Assembly: GCA_015060075.1 (NCBI GenBank) | Contig: SUZE01000008.1 | Location: forward strand, 17,715-81,714 | Reading direction: 5' to 3' | From: Rikenellaceae bacterium | GTDB lineage: Bacteria > Bacteroidota > Bacteroidia > Bacteroidales > Rikenellaceae | Length of the DNA stretch: 64,000 nt | Shown: positions 10,143 to 19,276 of the stretch, in pieces | Numbering within the stretch: the stretch's first letter is position 1 | Layout of the letters: every line of letters starts with the position of its first letter | The notes under the pieces: model-generated | The model's database searches: none | Told to the model about the DNA's origin: nothing | Seen by the model: the letters and a program-made list of their open reading frames with translations, nothing else | Position numbers and translations under genes: made by a program

Positions 10143-12026
10143 ATGAAAAAAACAATTATAGACCTATTCGAGTCATCCGTTGAGAAATTTGGCGACAAGC
10201 CGTTTTTGCTCGAAAAGACGACCAACGAATTTGAGCCTACTACATACGCCGAGACTCGCGAGATAGCCTTGAAAACGGGTGCCGGACTTGCTGCGCTCGG
10301 CATTAAGCCAAAGCAGGCAGTTTCGATTTTGGCGGAGGGTTGCAATGCGTGGATTACCTCGGAATTGGGACTCTTGTATGCAGGTGCTGTCAGCGTGCCG
10401 CTGTCGATAAAGTTGGAGGAGGCAAACGACCTATTGTTCCGTCTGCGCCACGCAGAGGTTTGTACAATTTTCGTATCTCGCAACCAACTCCCGAAGATTC
10501 GTAATATCCGTGAGCAGTTACCACTCTTGAAGCATATCATCGTATGGGGTGATATCGAGTTACAAGAGGGTGAGATAAGCCTTGCGGAGTTGAATGCAAT
10601 GGGCGAAAAGTACCTTGCCGAGCATCGTGAGGAGTTCTTGGCTATCGGTCGTGCAATTCAGAATAATGACTACGCCACAATCACCTACACTTCGGGTACT
10701 ACGGCAGACCCTAAGGGTGTAATTTTGACTCATCGTAACTATACCGCAAATGTTGAGCAGGCTCTAACTCGTATCTCGATTCCTTCGGACTATACAATGT
10801 TTATCATCTTGCCACTCGACCACTGCTTTGCCCATGTTGCAGGCTTCTATATTATGGTGGCTTGTGGTGCTTCGGTGGCGACAACACAAGTTGGTCGCAC
10901 CCCACTCGAAACATTGAAGAATGTACCTGTAAATATCCGCGAGGTTAAGCCTCATGTATTGTTGTCCGTTCCTGCGTTGGCAAAGAATTTCCGCAAGAAC
11001 ATCGAGGCTTCGATTCACAAGCAGGGACCAAAGGTTGAGAAACTATTTAAGTTTGCATTGAAGGTTGCCTACGAGTATAATCAAGATGGCTACACCAAGG
11101 GCAAGGGTTGGCGTTTTGTGCTGAAACCGCTTGTGGCGCTGTTCGATAAGATTCTCTTCGAGAAGGTGCGCCAAGGCTTTGGTGGCAATATCAAGTTCTT
11201 TGTTGGTGGTGGGGCACTGCTCGACTCGGAGTTGCAACGATTCTTCTACGCTGTGGGTATGCCGATGTTGCAGGGCTATGGTCTTTCGGAGGCTACACCT
11301 ATTATCTCGGCAAACTCGCTCGGCAAGGGGCGTCATCGCTTTGGCTCTTCGGGTAAGGTTATTCAGCCTTTGGAGTTGAAGATTCTTGACAACGATGGCA
11401 ACGAAATGCCATTGGGTGAGAAGGGTGAAATCGTTATCAAGGGCGAGAATGTTATGGCGGGTTATTGGAAAAACCCTTCGGCAACGGCTGAAACCGTTGT
11501 TGATGGCTGGTTGCATACGGGTGATATGGGATATATGGGCAAAGATGGATTTCTCTATGTTCTCGGTCGCTTCAAGAGCCTTTTGATTTCGAGCGATGGC
11601 GAGAAGTATAGTCCGGAGGGTATGGAGGAGGCTATGGTGGATAAGTCGCCATATATCGACCAGATTATCTTGCACAACAACCAAAATCCTTATACTATCG
11701 CTATCGTAGTGCCAAACAAGGAGGCATTGCGCAGAGAGGTTGGTAACGATGCTGCAAAGGCAGCGGAGTTGATTGATGCCGAGATTCGCAAGTACCGCAC
11801 AGGTGGCGAGTTTGGCGAGGAGTTCCCTGACCGTTGGTTGCCTGCGGCTTTGGCGATTGTCGATGAGGCATTTACCGAGCAGAACGGATTGGTTAATAGT
11901 ACGATGAAGGTTGTTCGCAACAAGGTTGAGAGCCATTTTGCCGACCGCATCGACTACGCCTACACTGCCGAGGGTAAGCAGTTGCTTAACAAGAAGAATC
12001 TGGAGTCGTTGTCGAAGTTATTATAA
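10143..12026 (+). CDS. AMP-forming long-chain fatty acid--CoA ligase
   Basis: ATITYTSGTTADPKGVILTHRN, GYGLSEATPIIS, GWLHTGDMGYMGKDGFLYVLGRFKSLLISSDGEKYSP. Confidence 0.95.
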   Translation: MKKTIIDLFESSVEKFGDKPFLLEKTTNEFEPTTYAETREIALKTGAGLAALGIKPKQAVSILAEGCNAWITSELGLLYAGAVSVPLSIKLEEANDLLFRLRHAEVCTIFVSRNQLPKIRNIREQLPLLKHIIVWGDIELQEGEISLAELNAMGEKYLAEHREEFLAIGRAIQNNDYATITYTSGTTADPKGVILTHRNYTANVEQALTRISIPSDYTMFIILPLDHCFAHVAGFYIMVACGASVATTQVGRTPLETLKNVPVNIREVKPHVLLSVPALAKNFRKNIEASIHKQGPKVEKLFKFALKVAYEYNQDGYTKGKGWRFVLKPLVALFDKILFEKVRQGFGGNIKFFVGGGALLDSELQRFFYAVGMPMLQGYGLSEATPIISANSLGKGRHRFGSSGKVIQPLELKILDNDGNEMPLGEKGEIVIKGENVMAGYWKNPSATAETVVDGWLHTGDMGYMGKDGFLYVLGRFKSLLISSDGEKYSPEGMEEAMVDKSPYIDQIILHNNQNPYTIAIVVPNKEALRREVGNDAAKAAELIDAEIRKYRTGGEFGEEFPDRWLPAALAIVDEAFTEQNGLVNSTMKVVRNKVESHFADRIDYAYTAEGKQLLNKKNLESLSKLL

Positions 12027-12028
12027 TA

Positions 12029-12619
12029 ATGAAGTATATTATGGCTACTCACGAGGTTTCCCCTATACAGAGCAAGATATATGAGATTCGTGGTCAGCGT
12101 GTGATGCTCGACTTCGACTTGGCAGCGTTGTATCAGGTGGAGACGAGGGTACTGAAACAGGCGGTACGCAGAAATATAGAACGCTTCCCCGATGATTTTA
12201 TGTTTAGACTTTCTGATGCAGAGGCTAAACACTTGATTTCCATAGGGGTATCACAAAATGTGATATCTCCCAATTACAATATAGGAACATCGAGTATGTT
12301 TGCTTTCACGGAGGAGGGTGTTGCTATGCTGTCGGGTATTTTGCGTAGTAAAGTTGCCATAAACGCCAATATCGCCATTATGCGAGCCTTTGTTGCAATG
12401 CGTAACTATATAACTACCACCTCGACCGTTACAGCAGAGTTGGCAGAGATAAGAGCAAAGTTGGCGTTATTGGAGCGTAACGATGAAGATAATGCCGAGG
12501 CGATAAATGACCTTTCGGAGGATATGCGCAAAGAGTTGGATAATCTCTATTTGGCAATTGCCGAACTCTCCGTAAAGAAGGCAAAAACCGATGAACCAAG
12601 AAGACCAATCGGATTTTGA
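12029..12619 (+). CDS. ORF6N domain-containing protein
   Basis: IYEIRGQRVMLDFDLAALYQVETRVLKQAVRRNIERFPDDFMFRLS typical ORF6N; start may be 12041 (MATHEV). Confidence 0.9.
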   Translation: MKYIMATHEVSPIQSKIYEIRGQRVMLDFDLAALYQVETRVLKQAVRRNIERFPDDFMFRLSDAEAKHLISIGVSQNVISPNYNIGTSSMFAFTEEGVAMLSGILRSKVAINANIAIMRAFVAMRNYITTTSTVTAELAEIRAKLALLERNDEDNAEAINDLSEDMRKELDNLYLAIAELSVKKAKTDEPRRPIGF

Positions 12620-12633
12620 TAGAATAAATAGGT

Positions 12634-12707
12634 TGCGGTAGTAGCTCAGTTGGTAGAGCATTGGCTTCCCAAGCCAAGGGTCACGAGTTCGAGTCTCGCC
12701 TACCGCT
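12634..12707 (+). tRNA. tRNA-Gly (anticodon CCC)
   Basis: GCGGTAGTAGCTCAGTTGGTAGAGCATTGGCTTCCCAAGCCAAGGGTCACGAGTTCGAGTCTCGCCTACCGCT. Confidence 0.95.
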
Positions 12708-12711
12708 CACG

Positions 12712-12740
12712 AAAAAGACCTCGTTTCGGAGGTCTTTTTT
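12712..12740 (+). terminator. Terminator after tRNA-Gly
   Basis: AAAAAGACCTC...GAGGTCTTTTTT. Confidence 0.8.
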
Positions 12741-12930
12741 GTTCGCTTCGGCGAGACTCGTTCAAGCGGTGGCGCAGCAGCAATATCTTGTCGGGCAAAT
12801 GTTCTGCATTCTTAAAGTCATTGAGCGTATGGCCATTTGCGTGCAAGCCCCCCCCAAAAAATATCCATCCACTCAACACCTTATTGCCGTTGGCAATTCC
12901 GACAATCTATTGCATGTTCTACTGCGGCGG

Positions 12931-12954
12931 TCGTTCGAATCCCGTCTACCGCTC
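12931..12954 (+). repeat. Partial tRNA 3'-end remnant (T-arm plus acceptor) resembling the upstream tRNA-Gly
   Basis: tcgttcgaatcccgtctaccgctc compares with agttcgagtctcgcctaccgctc; no 5' half found nearby. Confidence 0.7.
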
Positions 12955-12961
12955 AAAGAGA

Positions 12962-12991
12962 GAGCCTGTCTAACAGAAATTAGGCAGGCTC
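12962..12991 (+). terminator. Stem-loop, possibly a terminator
   Basis: GAGCCTGTCTAA...TTAGGCAGGCTC. Confidence 0.5.
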
Positions 12992-13012
12992 ATCTTCTAT
13001 ACTCTCAACAGT

Positions 13013-14446
13013 TTATTGGTGTTGCGGGCGGAGCAGGTCCTGCACAACCTTAACAGGCGAAAAAGTTGAGATAGGAACATCAACAAATATGGTGTTCCAC
13101 TTTGCCATAGCGCCATTCCACAAACCCGGTAACTCCTGCGCACGCAACTCGCGACCGCCACTCGACTTCGAAGAGATAAAGCCCGTCTTCGGGTCTGTGT
13201 AGCCCATCAAGTCGAACTTCGAGCCATCTGCTCGGCGCACTCCACATACCAAATCCACAGGGTTGAAGTGAGTAGCCTCCTTCATCAGTGGCATATCCTC
13301 GGCACTTATCTGACTCGATTCGGCAATTTGCAACGACTGTGTACCGTCATCATTCTTAACCCAGAATGGGCCACCGCCCGGCTCACCCTCGTTACGTACC
13401 ATACCACAAATACGGATAGGGCGGTCGAGCAATGACTCCACCAATGCAGCATCATACTTGGCAGGAAGTTTGGTGCAGAGTTTATGCTCTACAAACTCGG
13501 CAACCTCCTTTAAATCGGCAGAGCCACTACGCAACGCCTTCAAGTGGGCGAAAGTCTGTGCTTGGAGGTCGAGCAACACACCTGCTAATGCCTTCTTGTA
13601 GCGGATAGTATCGCCACGCAGGGCATCTGTTGTTACATTGTCGATATTTTTTACGAAGATTACATCTGCCTCGATATCGTTCAAGTTCGACAATAACGCT
13701 CCGTGTCCGGCAGGGCGGAACAACAACTTGCCCTCATCGGTAAGGAATGGGGTGTTGTCAGGATTTACCGCTATGGTGTCGGTTGAAGACTTTTGCTCCG
13801 AGAAAGAGATGTCGTACTTGATGCCGAATTTATCCTCATACTTGGCTACACGCTCATCAAGCAAAGCCTTGAATGCTGCCTTATGTTCCGGAGATACAGT
13901 GAAGTGGAGTCGTGATACGCCCTTTGATGCTCCATACTGCGCACCCTCCATCAAGTGCTCTTCAATCGCCTTGCGTGCGCCATCAGGATAGTTGTGGAAA
14001 GTAACTAATCCCTTTGGCTTTGCACCGTAGTTAAGACCTTCTTTGATAATTGCTGAAACAACTGCCTTGTCATCGCTGAAATCTACTCCCGTAGCCTTCA
14101 ACTCTTCGTAGAATGCAAACTTTTCGATATTTTGCAGGAGGGTGTCGATGCCCTTACCTCGCTTATCGTCATTTACAAATTCAAACAACTCCTTAAACAT
14201 TCGCGTTGCCGCACCCGATGCAGGAACAAATTTTACCACTTCGAGCTGCTCGGCTGTCGCTTCATAGTGTTTGATGGCAATATCGCAAGCCTCTTCCGTG
14301 AGTATGGTGATACCATCTTCGGGCGAAGCGGCTTTTACGACTTCGAGAGAGGGAAAACCTTGGCGGAACGCCTCAATCTGTTTTTCGACTTGCGCCACGG
14401 TAAGCCCATGTGCCTCAATTTCATGAATCTGTTTTTCGTTGAACAT
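13013..14446 (-). CDS. DUF4301-like protein
   Basis: FVPASGAATRMFKELFEF, GLVTFHNYPDGARKAIEEHL, RPAGHGALLSNLNDIEADVIFVKNIDNV; resembles the Bacteroidetes DUF4301 family. Confidence 0.8.
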   Translation of the reverse strand: MFNEKQIHEIEAHGLTVAQVEKQIEAFRQGFPSLEVVKAASPEDGITILTEEACDIAIKHYEATAEQLEVVKFVPASGAATRMFKELFEFVNDDKRGKGIDTLLQNIEKFAFYEELKATGVDFSDDKAVVSAIIKEGLNYGAKPKGLVTFHNYPDGARKAIEEHLMEGAQYGASKGVSRLHFTVSPEHKAAFKALLDERVAKYEDKFGIKYDISFSEQKSSTDTIAVNPDNTPFLTDEGKLLFRPAGHGALLSNLNDIEADVIFVKNIDNVTTDALRGDTIRYKKALAGVLLDLQAQTFAHLKALRSGSADLKEVAEFVEHKLCTKLPAKYDAALVESLLDRPIRICGMVRNEGEPGGGPFWVKNDDGTQSLQIAESSQISAEDMPLMKEATHFNPVDLVCGVRRADGSKFDLMGYTDPKTGFISSKSSGGRELRAQELPGLWNGAMAKWNTIFVDVPISTFSPVKVVQDLLRPQHQ

Positions 14447-14631
14447 GGTTGTATGTTTTTTAGATTTTGTGCTCTATATTTTAATCAAAGGTAACGATTT
14501 TTTTGGGAATAAAAAAGTCGTATAGAGATTATTTTACTTTTTTGACGATATTTTCCAACTTGCTTTAATCCCTGCGAGAAGAATTGGCATATTTTTTGGC
14601 TCAAAGAGGTAGTTGCTTATACCTATCTGCG

Positions 14632-14997
14632 ATGAGAAAAATTGTTATTTACTCTCGGCATGCCGAGGTTAGAGCCCTAATAAGAGGGTTGTTATCCGAT
14701 ATCGAAGCCTATTTTGTACCGGCATCCTCGCGTGAAGAGTTGTTCAAAATCTGTCAAACCACCAAATGCGATTTGGTGCTGACCGATGATGTCAGAATGT
14801 TTATGAATGGCTCCGATGCTATTTTGCAGATTCGACAAGAAGGCTATCTACCACAGATATTCGTGATGTCGTATGACCTATCGGAAGATACGATTACAGC
14901 CCTACTCGAAGAGGGTGTAAATCAGTTTATATCTCTACCTGTTGCCCCCGAACGACTTTGTCACAAGGTTGCAACGCAATATCGAGAATTGGTATGA
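14632..14997 (+). CDS. Stand-alone receiver-like protein (degenerate CheY-like domain)
   Basis: MRKIVIYSRHAEVRALIRGLL...CDLVLTDDVRMFMNGSDAI...IFVMSYDLSEDTITALLEEGVNQFISLPVAPERL; receiver-like spacing, but acidic pair and Lys absent. Confidence 0.7.
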   Translation: MRKIVIYSRHAEVRALIRGLLSDIEAYFVPASSREELFKICQTTKCDLVLTDDVRMFMNGSDAILQIRQEGYLPQIFVMSYDLSEDTITALLEEGVNQFISLPVAPERLCHKVATQYRELV

Positions 14998-15812
14998 TAG
15001 AGTTCGTTGAAGAGGTGTTGGCTATTGCACTCGCCTTACCATTGTTGGTGATGACCATACATCTGGTTTATGTTTTTCGCAGATGGCTGATATCCCATGC
15101 CACTGTCCGATGTGTGGCGCAAATTTCGGCAATGCTTGTGGCAGAAGAGGAACCGAGTGATAAGGAGATACGCTCCTTACGAATTAGATTTACGAAAGGG
15201 ATTATACACGATGCAGTAAATTTTATCTCGGAGTATATATATGGCAGGTCACTCAATCGTCTATCATTGATTGTTGAGGTGTGTGCGGTTGATTATACTC
15301 CTATATTTTATGGGCGATTCGGTGAGATTGCGACACTTATCGAGGCATATCCGGACCATGCCATACGATATATTTCTCGCCTTGACTATCCACTCTCTTG
15401 GTATGATGTTGCACTCTTGTCGCAACTCATGCGCCGAGCAGGAACACCGATAGCTTATACCCCTCTGCTGATATCGCAAAATCGCAATCTGCAACTTATA
15501 GGGCTCTATCTTTGCGAACACTTCTCGATAGTCGATGCAGAGCCACATCTGCAACGATTGGCCGGCTCGGAGGATAGCGAAATATCCTACATTGCGCTAC
15601 TATCACTCTGCTCTATTCGTGGTGACATATCGACTTCGCAGGTAGGTAGGGCGCTGGGAGGGCTTTTGCCATATCAACGAGCCGCTTTTCTTCGCCACGC
15701 TGTACATGCTTGTTATTCGTTGCGTTCGTGTGCACATCTGCTTAATAAGAGGGAGGGGCAGCTCTTCTTGCAACGCATAAACTCTTATAAATGCCGGATT
15801 GTATGCAACTAA
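14994..15812 (+). CDS. Hypothetical protein: one N-terminal TM segment plus HEAT-like alpha repeats
   Basis: ALALPLLVMTIHLVYVFRRWL TM segment; repeated helical pairs (ISQNRNLQLIGLYLCEHF, AGSEDSEISYIALLSLCSI); ATGA overlap with the previous gene. Confidence 0.6.
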   Translation: MIEFVEEVLAIALALPLLVMTIHLVYVFRRWLISHATVRCVAQISAMLVAEEEPSDKEIRSLRIRFTKGIIHDAVNFISEYIYGRSLNRLSLIVEVCAVDYTPIFYGRFGEIATLIEAYPDHAIRYISRLDYPLSWYDVALLSQLMRRAGTPIAYTPLLISQNRNLQLIGLYLCEHFSIVDAEPHLQRLAGSEDSEISYIALLSLCSIRGDISTSQVGRALGGLLPYQRAAFLRHAVHACYSLRSCAHLLNKREGQLFLQRINSYKCRIVCN

Positions 15813-16771
15813 TATCACTACTATTGTTTCTGTTTTCGGCTCTACTGTTTGTTGGAGCCATACTATTTGTTGCGATATGGCATCGGACATCTCGTAACAG
15901 TTCTGCTGTGAAGATTCTAAATGAGGGTATCGGACATATTGGGGTGTCGGCAGTTGTGGCGTATCCCAATACCCCGCAACCTCTTATCGCTCTGCTCGAA
16001 GAGGAGTATCCTCGCAGTGAGGCTGTTATCGTTACCGACCTCGAACACTTTCTCTCTCCATTCGGGGAGTTGATACAACGATTCCACCTTGTAAAGGTAA
16101 ATCATGCGCATTTGTTAGGTGTTCGTTCGCTATATCGTTCTCGCCATCGTGCATTTAGGCGTGTTGTGATGGTCGATTTGCCGATTGAATCTCGCCATCG
16201 TGCATTAGATGTCGCCAAAGAGGTTGCAACCTATGACTATATTCTGCAACTGCAAGGGGAGAGTGTAGTCGCACACGATGCACTCGCCTATTGCGCCAAT
16301 ATTATAGCCTCGCATCACGCCACCGCAAATATCTCTATGCGCAGCCTTATAGGAGCAGAGGTTCATCTCGAAAGGTGTGATGCATCTGATAAACGAGATA
16401 TTATCCATATACTTTCCGATAGAATATTGGCTTGGCATAGTGGTGGCTCATGTCTTGCTATATGTGCGATATTTATACCGGCTTTGTTTGTTCTTATGGC
16501 GCACTTGTCGAATAGTAGAGTTGTACTGCTTGTGGCAGTGACAATCTTACTATCACTTGCGTTTTGTCTGTATGTTTCGTGCCGTGTGATGACCGAAAAG
16601 AGTCTATTTAAGACACTCGGCACAATATTGTACAATTTTTATCGCTTTTTGATTGAAAGAGTTAAAAATTTTCACTATCTTTACAAGGAGAGGATAGACC
16701 GCAGTCGAATCCTGACCAAGGGCGTTGCGGTGATTAATAGAATAAGAAAAACCAACCGAGAATCACCATGA
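15803..16771 (+). CDS. Glycosyltransferase-2-like membrane protein, apparently degenerate
   Basis: N-terminal TM, GT-A-like VVAYPNTPQPLIALLEEEYPRSEAVIVTD, YDYILQLQGESVVAHDAL, C-terminal TM pair. Confidence 0.5.
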   Translation: MQLISLLLFLFSALLFVGAILFVAIWHRTSRNSSAVKILNEGIGHIGVSAVVAYPNTPQPLIALLEEEYPRSEAVIVTDLEHFLSPFGELIQRFHLVKVNHAHLLGVRSLYRSRHRAFRRVVMVDLPIESRHRALDVAKEVATYDYILQLQGESVVAHDALAYCANIIASHHATANISMRSLIGAEVHLERCDASDKRDIIHILSDRILAWHSGGSCLAICAIFIPALFVLMAHLSNSRVVLLVAVTILLSLAFCLYVSCRVMTEKSLFKTLGTILYNFYRFLIERVKNFHYLYKERIDRSRILTKGVAVINRIRKTNRESP

Positions 16772-17601
16772 TAGAGCAACAACTTAGAGAGTATCTTTTG
16801 CCATGTGCCTTCAATGCAGCAGTACGAGCCGGAGCCGAAATAATGAAGGTGTATCATAATAGCGAAAGCTATGACATAAAGGTTAAGAGCGATAATACGC
16901 CCTTGACCATTGCAGACCGTCTTGCTCATAACAAGATAAAGGAGGTGCTGGGCTCCACCCGTATTCCGATTCTCTCGGAAGAGGGGCGTGAAATGCTCTA
17001 TGATGAGCGCAAAAATTGGGATATGTTTTGGCTGATAGACCCGCTTGATGGTACCATTGAGTTTATCAAGGGCAATAACGAGTTTACGGTAAATATCGCC
17101 TTGATGTCAGAGAATGAGTGTGTTGGTGCGATTGTTTACGTTCCATACCTCGGAAAGGCATACTTTGCCGAGCAGGGTTGTGGTGCAATGTTGTTGGAGG
17201 GTGTCTATCCTGACGAAAACGCCAACTATACCAATCGTGATATTCGCTCGAAGGCGCAGATGTTGCCTCTATCCTCGGCTACGCACGATAAGTTTCGAAT
17301 CGCCGTGTCACGCTCGCATCAGACAGCCGAAACAGCTGAATATGTCGAGAAAATGCGAAAAATACACCCCGAAATTGATATCATTGAACAGGGTAGTTCC
17401 TACAAGTTTTGCCTTATGGCGGAGGGGGCGATAGATTACTATCCACGCACTACAACGACCTACGAGTGGGATACGGCTGCTGCTGAGTTGATACTTGTGG
17501 AGTCGGGCGGTTTGGTACGTTCGCTGCCGGACCATCGTCCATTGCGTTATAACAAAGAGGACTTACACAATCCTTGGTTTGAGTGCCACCGATTTATGTA
17601 G
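16768..17601 (+). CDS. cysQ: 3'(2'),5'-bisphosphate nucleotidase CysQ (inositol monophosphatase superfamily)
   Basis: DNTPLTIADRLAHNKI, PILSEEG, WLIDPLDGTIEFIKGNNEFTVNIAL, YEWDTAAAELILVESGG. Confidence 0.92.
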   Translation: MIEQQLREYLLPCAFNAAVRAGAEIMKVYHNSESYDIKVKSDNTPLTIADRLAHNKIKEVLGSTRIPILSEEGREMLYDERKNWDMFWLIDPLDGTIEFIKGNNEFTVNIALMSENECVGAIVYVPYLGKAYFAEQGCGAMLLEGVYPDENANYTNRDIRSKAQMLPLSSATHDKFRIAVSRSHQTAETAEYVEKMRKIHPEIDIIEQGSSYKFCLMAEGAIDYYPRTTTTYEWDTAAAELILVESGGLVRSLPDHRPLRYNKEDLHNPWFECHRFM

Positions 17602-17606
17602 CAAGG

Positions 17607-18584
17607 CTATTCGTTGAGGGTTGAGAACTCTCGATACTCCTCTTTGCCCTTCTCGGGTGCGAGTACAAAATAGACACTGATGCTATCGCATAGGCTCTTT
17701 GCCAAGGCGATGGCATCTTTTTCGTCTGATGCCATAAATGCAGTTGCCAACGCATCTGCCGTAGCGCATCGTGGCGCAATAACCGTTGCCGAAAGGAGCG
17801 AGGTAGTCTGCGATTGTCCTGTTTGCGGATTGAGGGTGTGGGATATACGCTCGCCCTGCTCGTTGTAATAGAAGCGGCGATAGTTGCCCGATGTGGCGAG
17901 TGCCGAGCCGCTAATCTGCACCACCTTCTGCTGATGCAGACCGGGTGTTTGGTTGTTTTCAAATGGTGTATCAACACCTACACGCCAAGCAATGCCTTTG
18001 GCATTTACACCTTTTGCGCAAATCTCACCTCCGACCTCTACGATATAGTTCTCGCAACCCTGCGAGTTGAGCCACTCGGCAATCAAATCTACGACATAGC
18101 CTTTGGCAATGGAGTTGAGGTCTATTTGCAGGCGAGAGTCCGATTTTACGATACGACCATCTTCGAGTCGAAATTTCTCGAAGCCGACAAACTGCACAAG
18201 TGAGTCGATATTGGGCTTTGCCTCACGATTTTTTGCGGCAAAACCATAGGCATCGACCAATGGTTTGACGGTGATATCGTAGCGAGGTGTGAGTGCGTTG
18301 ATTTTCGATGCAATTTCGATATTGCGAGCGATGTGAATATCCACCGAGTCGGTTTGGTTGCTGTTGATGCGACTTAACAACGACTGCGGATTGAAAATCG
18401 ACATCGAGGCGTTGGCTTCGCTGTTTATGCGTTGCATCTCCTCGAAAATCTGCTTGTTCGAGAGAGTTGTTTCGGCAACAATATGGTAGGTCGTACCGAG
18501 CATTGTGCCATCAACAACACGATATTGAGGTGCGGTGGAGCAGCCTGCCAAAAGTAGCGTAACAACAACTATAAACCACTTCAT
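17607..18584 (-). CDS. apbE: FAD:protein FMN transferase (ApbE), lipoprotein
   Basis: MKWFIVVVTLLLAGCSTAP lipobox, IDLNSIAKGYVVD, YIVEVGGEICAKG, ISHTLNPQTGQ; start set at 18584. Confidence 0.93.
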   Translation of the reverse strand: MKWFIVVVTLLLAGCSTAPQYRVVDGTMLGTTYHIVAETTLSNKQIFEEMQRINSEANASMSIFNPQSLLSRINSNQTDSVDIHIARNIEIASKINALTPRYDITVKPLVDAYGFAAKNREAKPNIDSLVQFVGFEKFRLEDGRIVKSDSRLQIDLNSIAKGYVVDLIAEWLNSQGCENYIVEVGGEICAKGVNAKGIAWRVGVDTPFENNQTPGLHQQKVVQISGSALATSGNYRRFYYNEQGERISHTLNPQTGQSQTTSLLSATVIAPRCATADALATAFMASDEKDAIALAKSLCDSISVYFVLAPEKGKEEYREFSTLNE

Positions 18585-19276
18585 TTTGTCGGAAATTTTC
18601 GTTCGAGCAACGCTTCGGAGTCCTTCACGGCGTAGCGGTACCAATCGTAGAGTGTGCGGGTGCGCTTCTCCTCGGAGAGGTGCCAATCCTCACATTCGAG
18701 GCGCATACGCTGCGACAACATATATATAAGTATAGCAGCCGAGGCCGATACATTGAGCGAATCGACCATTCCGCACATCGGAATCTGCAAAAATTCGTCT
18801 GCCTCTGCCAAAATCTCATCTGACACACCCGTCTTTTCCGTTCCGAACACAAGGGCAAACTTACCCTTCGTCACATCGAAAGTTTCGGGCGTACAACTTT
18901 TGTGGTGTGGCGTGGTGGCGATAATGCGATAACCCTCTTTGCGCAATGCCTTCACCGCATCGGCAGTTGTGGCGTGGCGGTTAATATCTATCCATTTGTC
19001 TGTTCCGAGAGCGATATTGAGGGTTGGCAAAAATGGGCACAACTCCTCTACGGTGTGGATATTCTGCACGCCAAACGCCTCGCAGTGGCGCACAATGGCG
19101 CTGGCATTTTGGGCGTGAAACATATTCTCGGTCATCACCGTTATATACTCGGTGCGCATATCGAGGGCTCGGGTGAGGGTGTCGATACGGCTCTCCAAGA
19201 GGAACGAGGAGAGGTAATCGATGCGCTCACGCAACTCTTCAAGAGAGAGATTATTTTCGGTATTTGTCATCTTCAT
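18581..19276 (-). CDS. TrmH/SpoU-family RNA 2'-O-methyltransferase
   Basis: FALVFGTEKTGVSDEILAEADEFLQIPMCGMVDSLNVSASAAILIY. Confidence 0.92.
   Translation of the reverse strand: MKMTNTENNLSLEELRERIDYLSSFLLESRIDTLTRALDMRTEYITVMTENMFHAQNASAIVRHCEAFGVQNIHTVEELCPFLPTLNIALGTDKWIDINRHATTADAVKALRKEGYRIIATTPHHKSCTPETFDVTKGKFALVFGTEKTGVSDEILAEADEFLQIPMCGMVDSLNVSASAAILIYMLSQRMRLECEDWHLSEEKRTRTLYDWYRYAVKDSEALLERKFPTK

Noticed and set aside
11043-11936. 297-aa minus-strand ORF opposite the acyl-CoA ligase
   Set aside because: Antisense shadow of a well-supported CDS.
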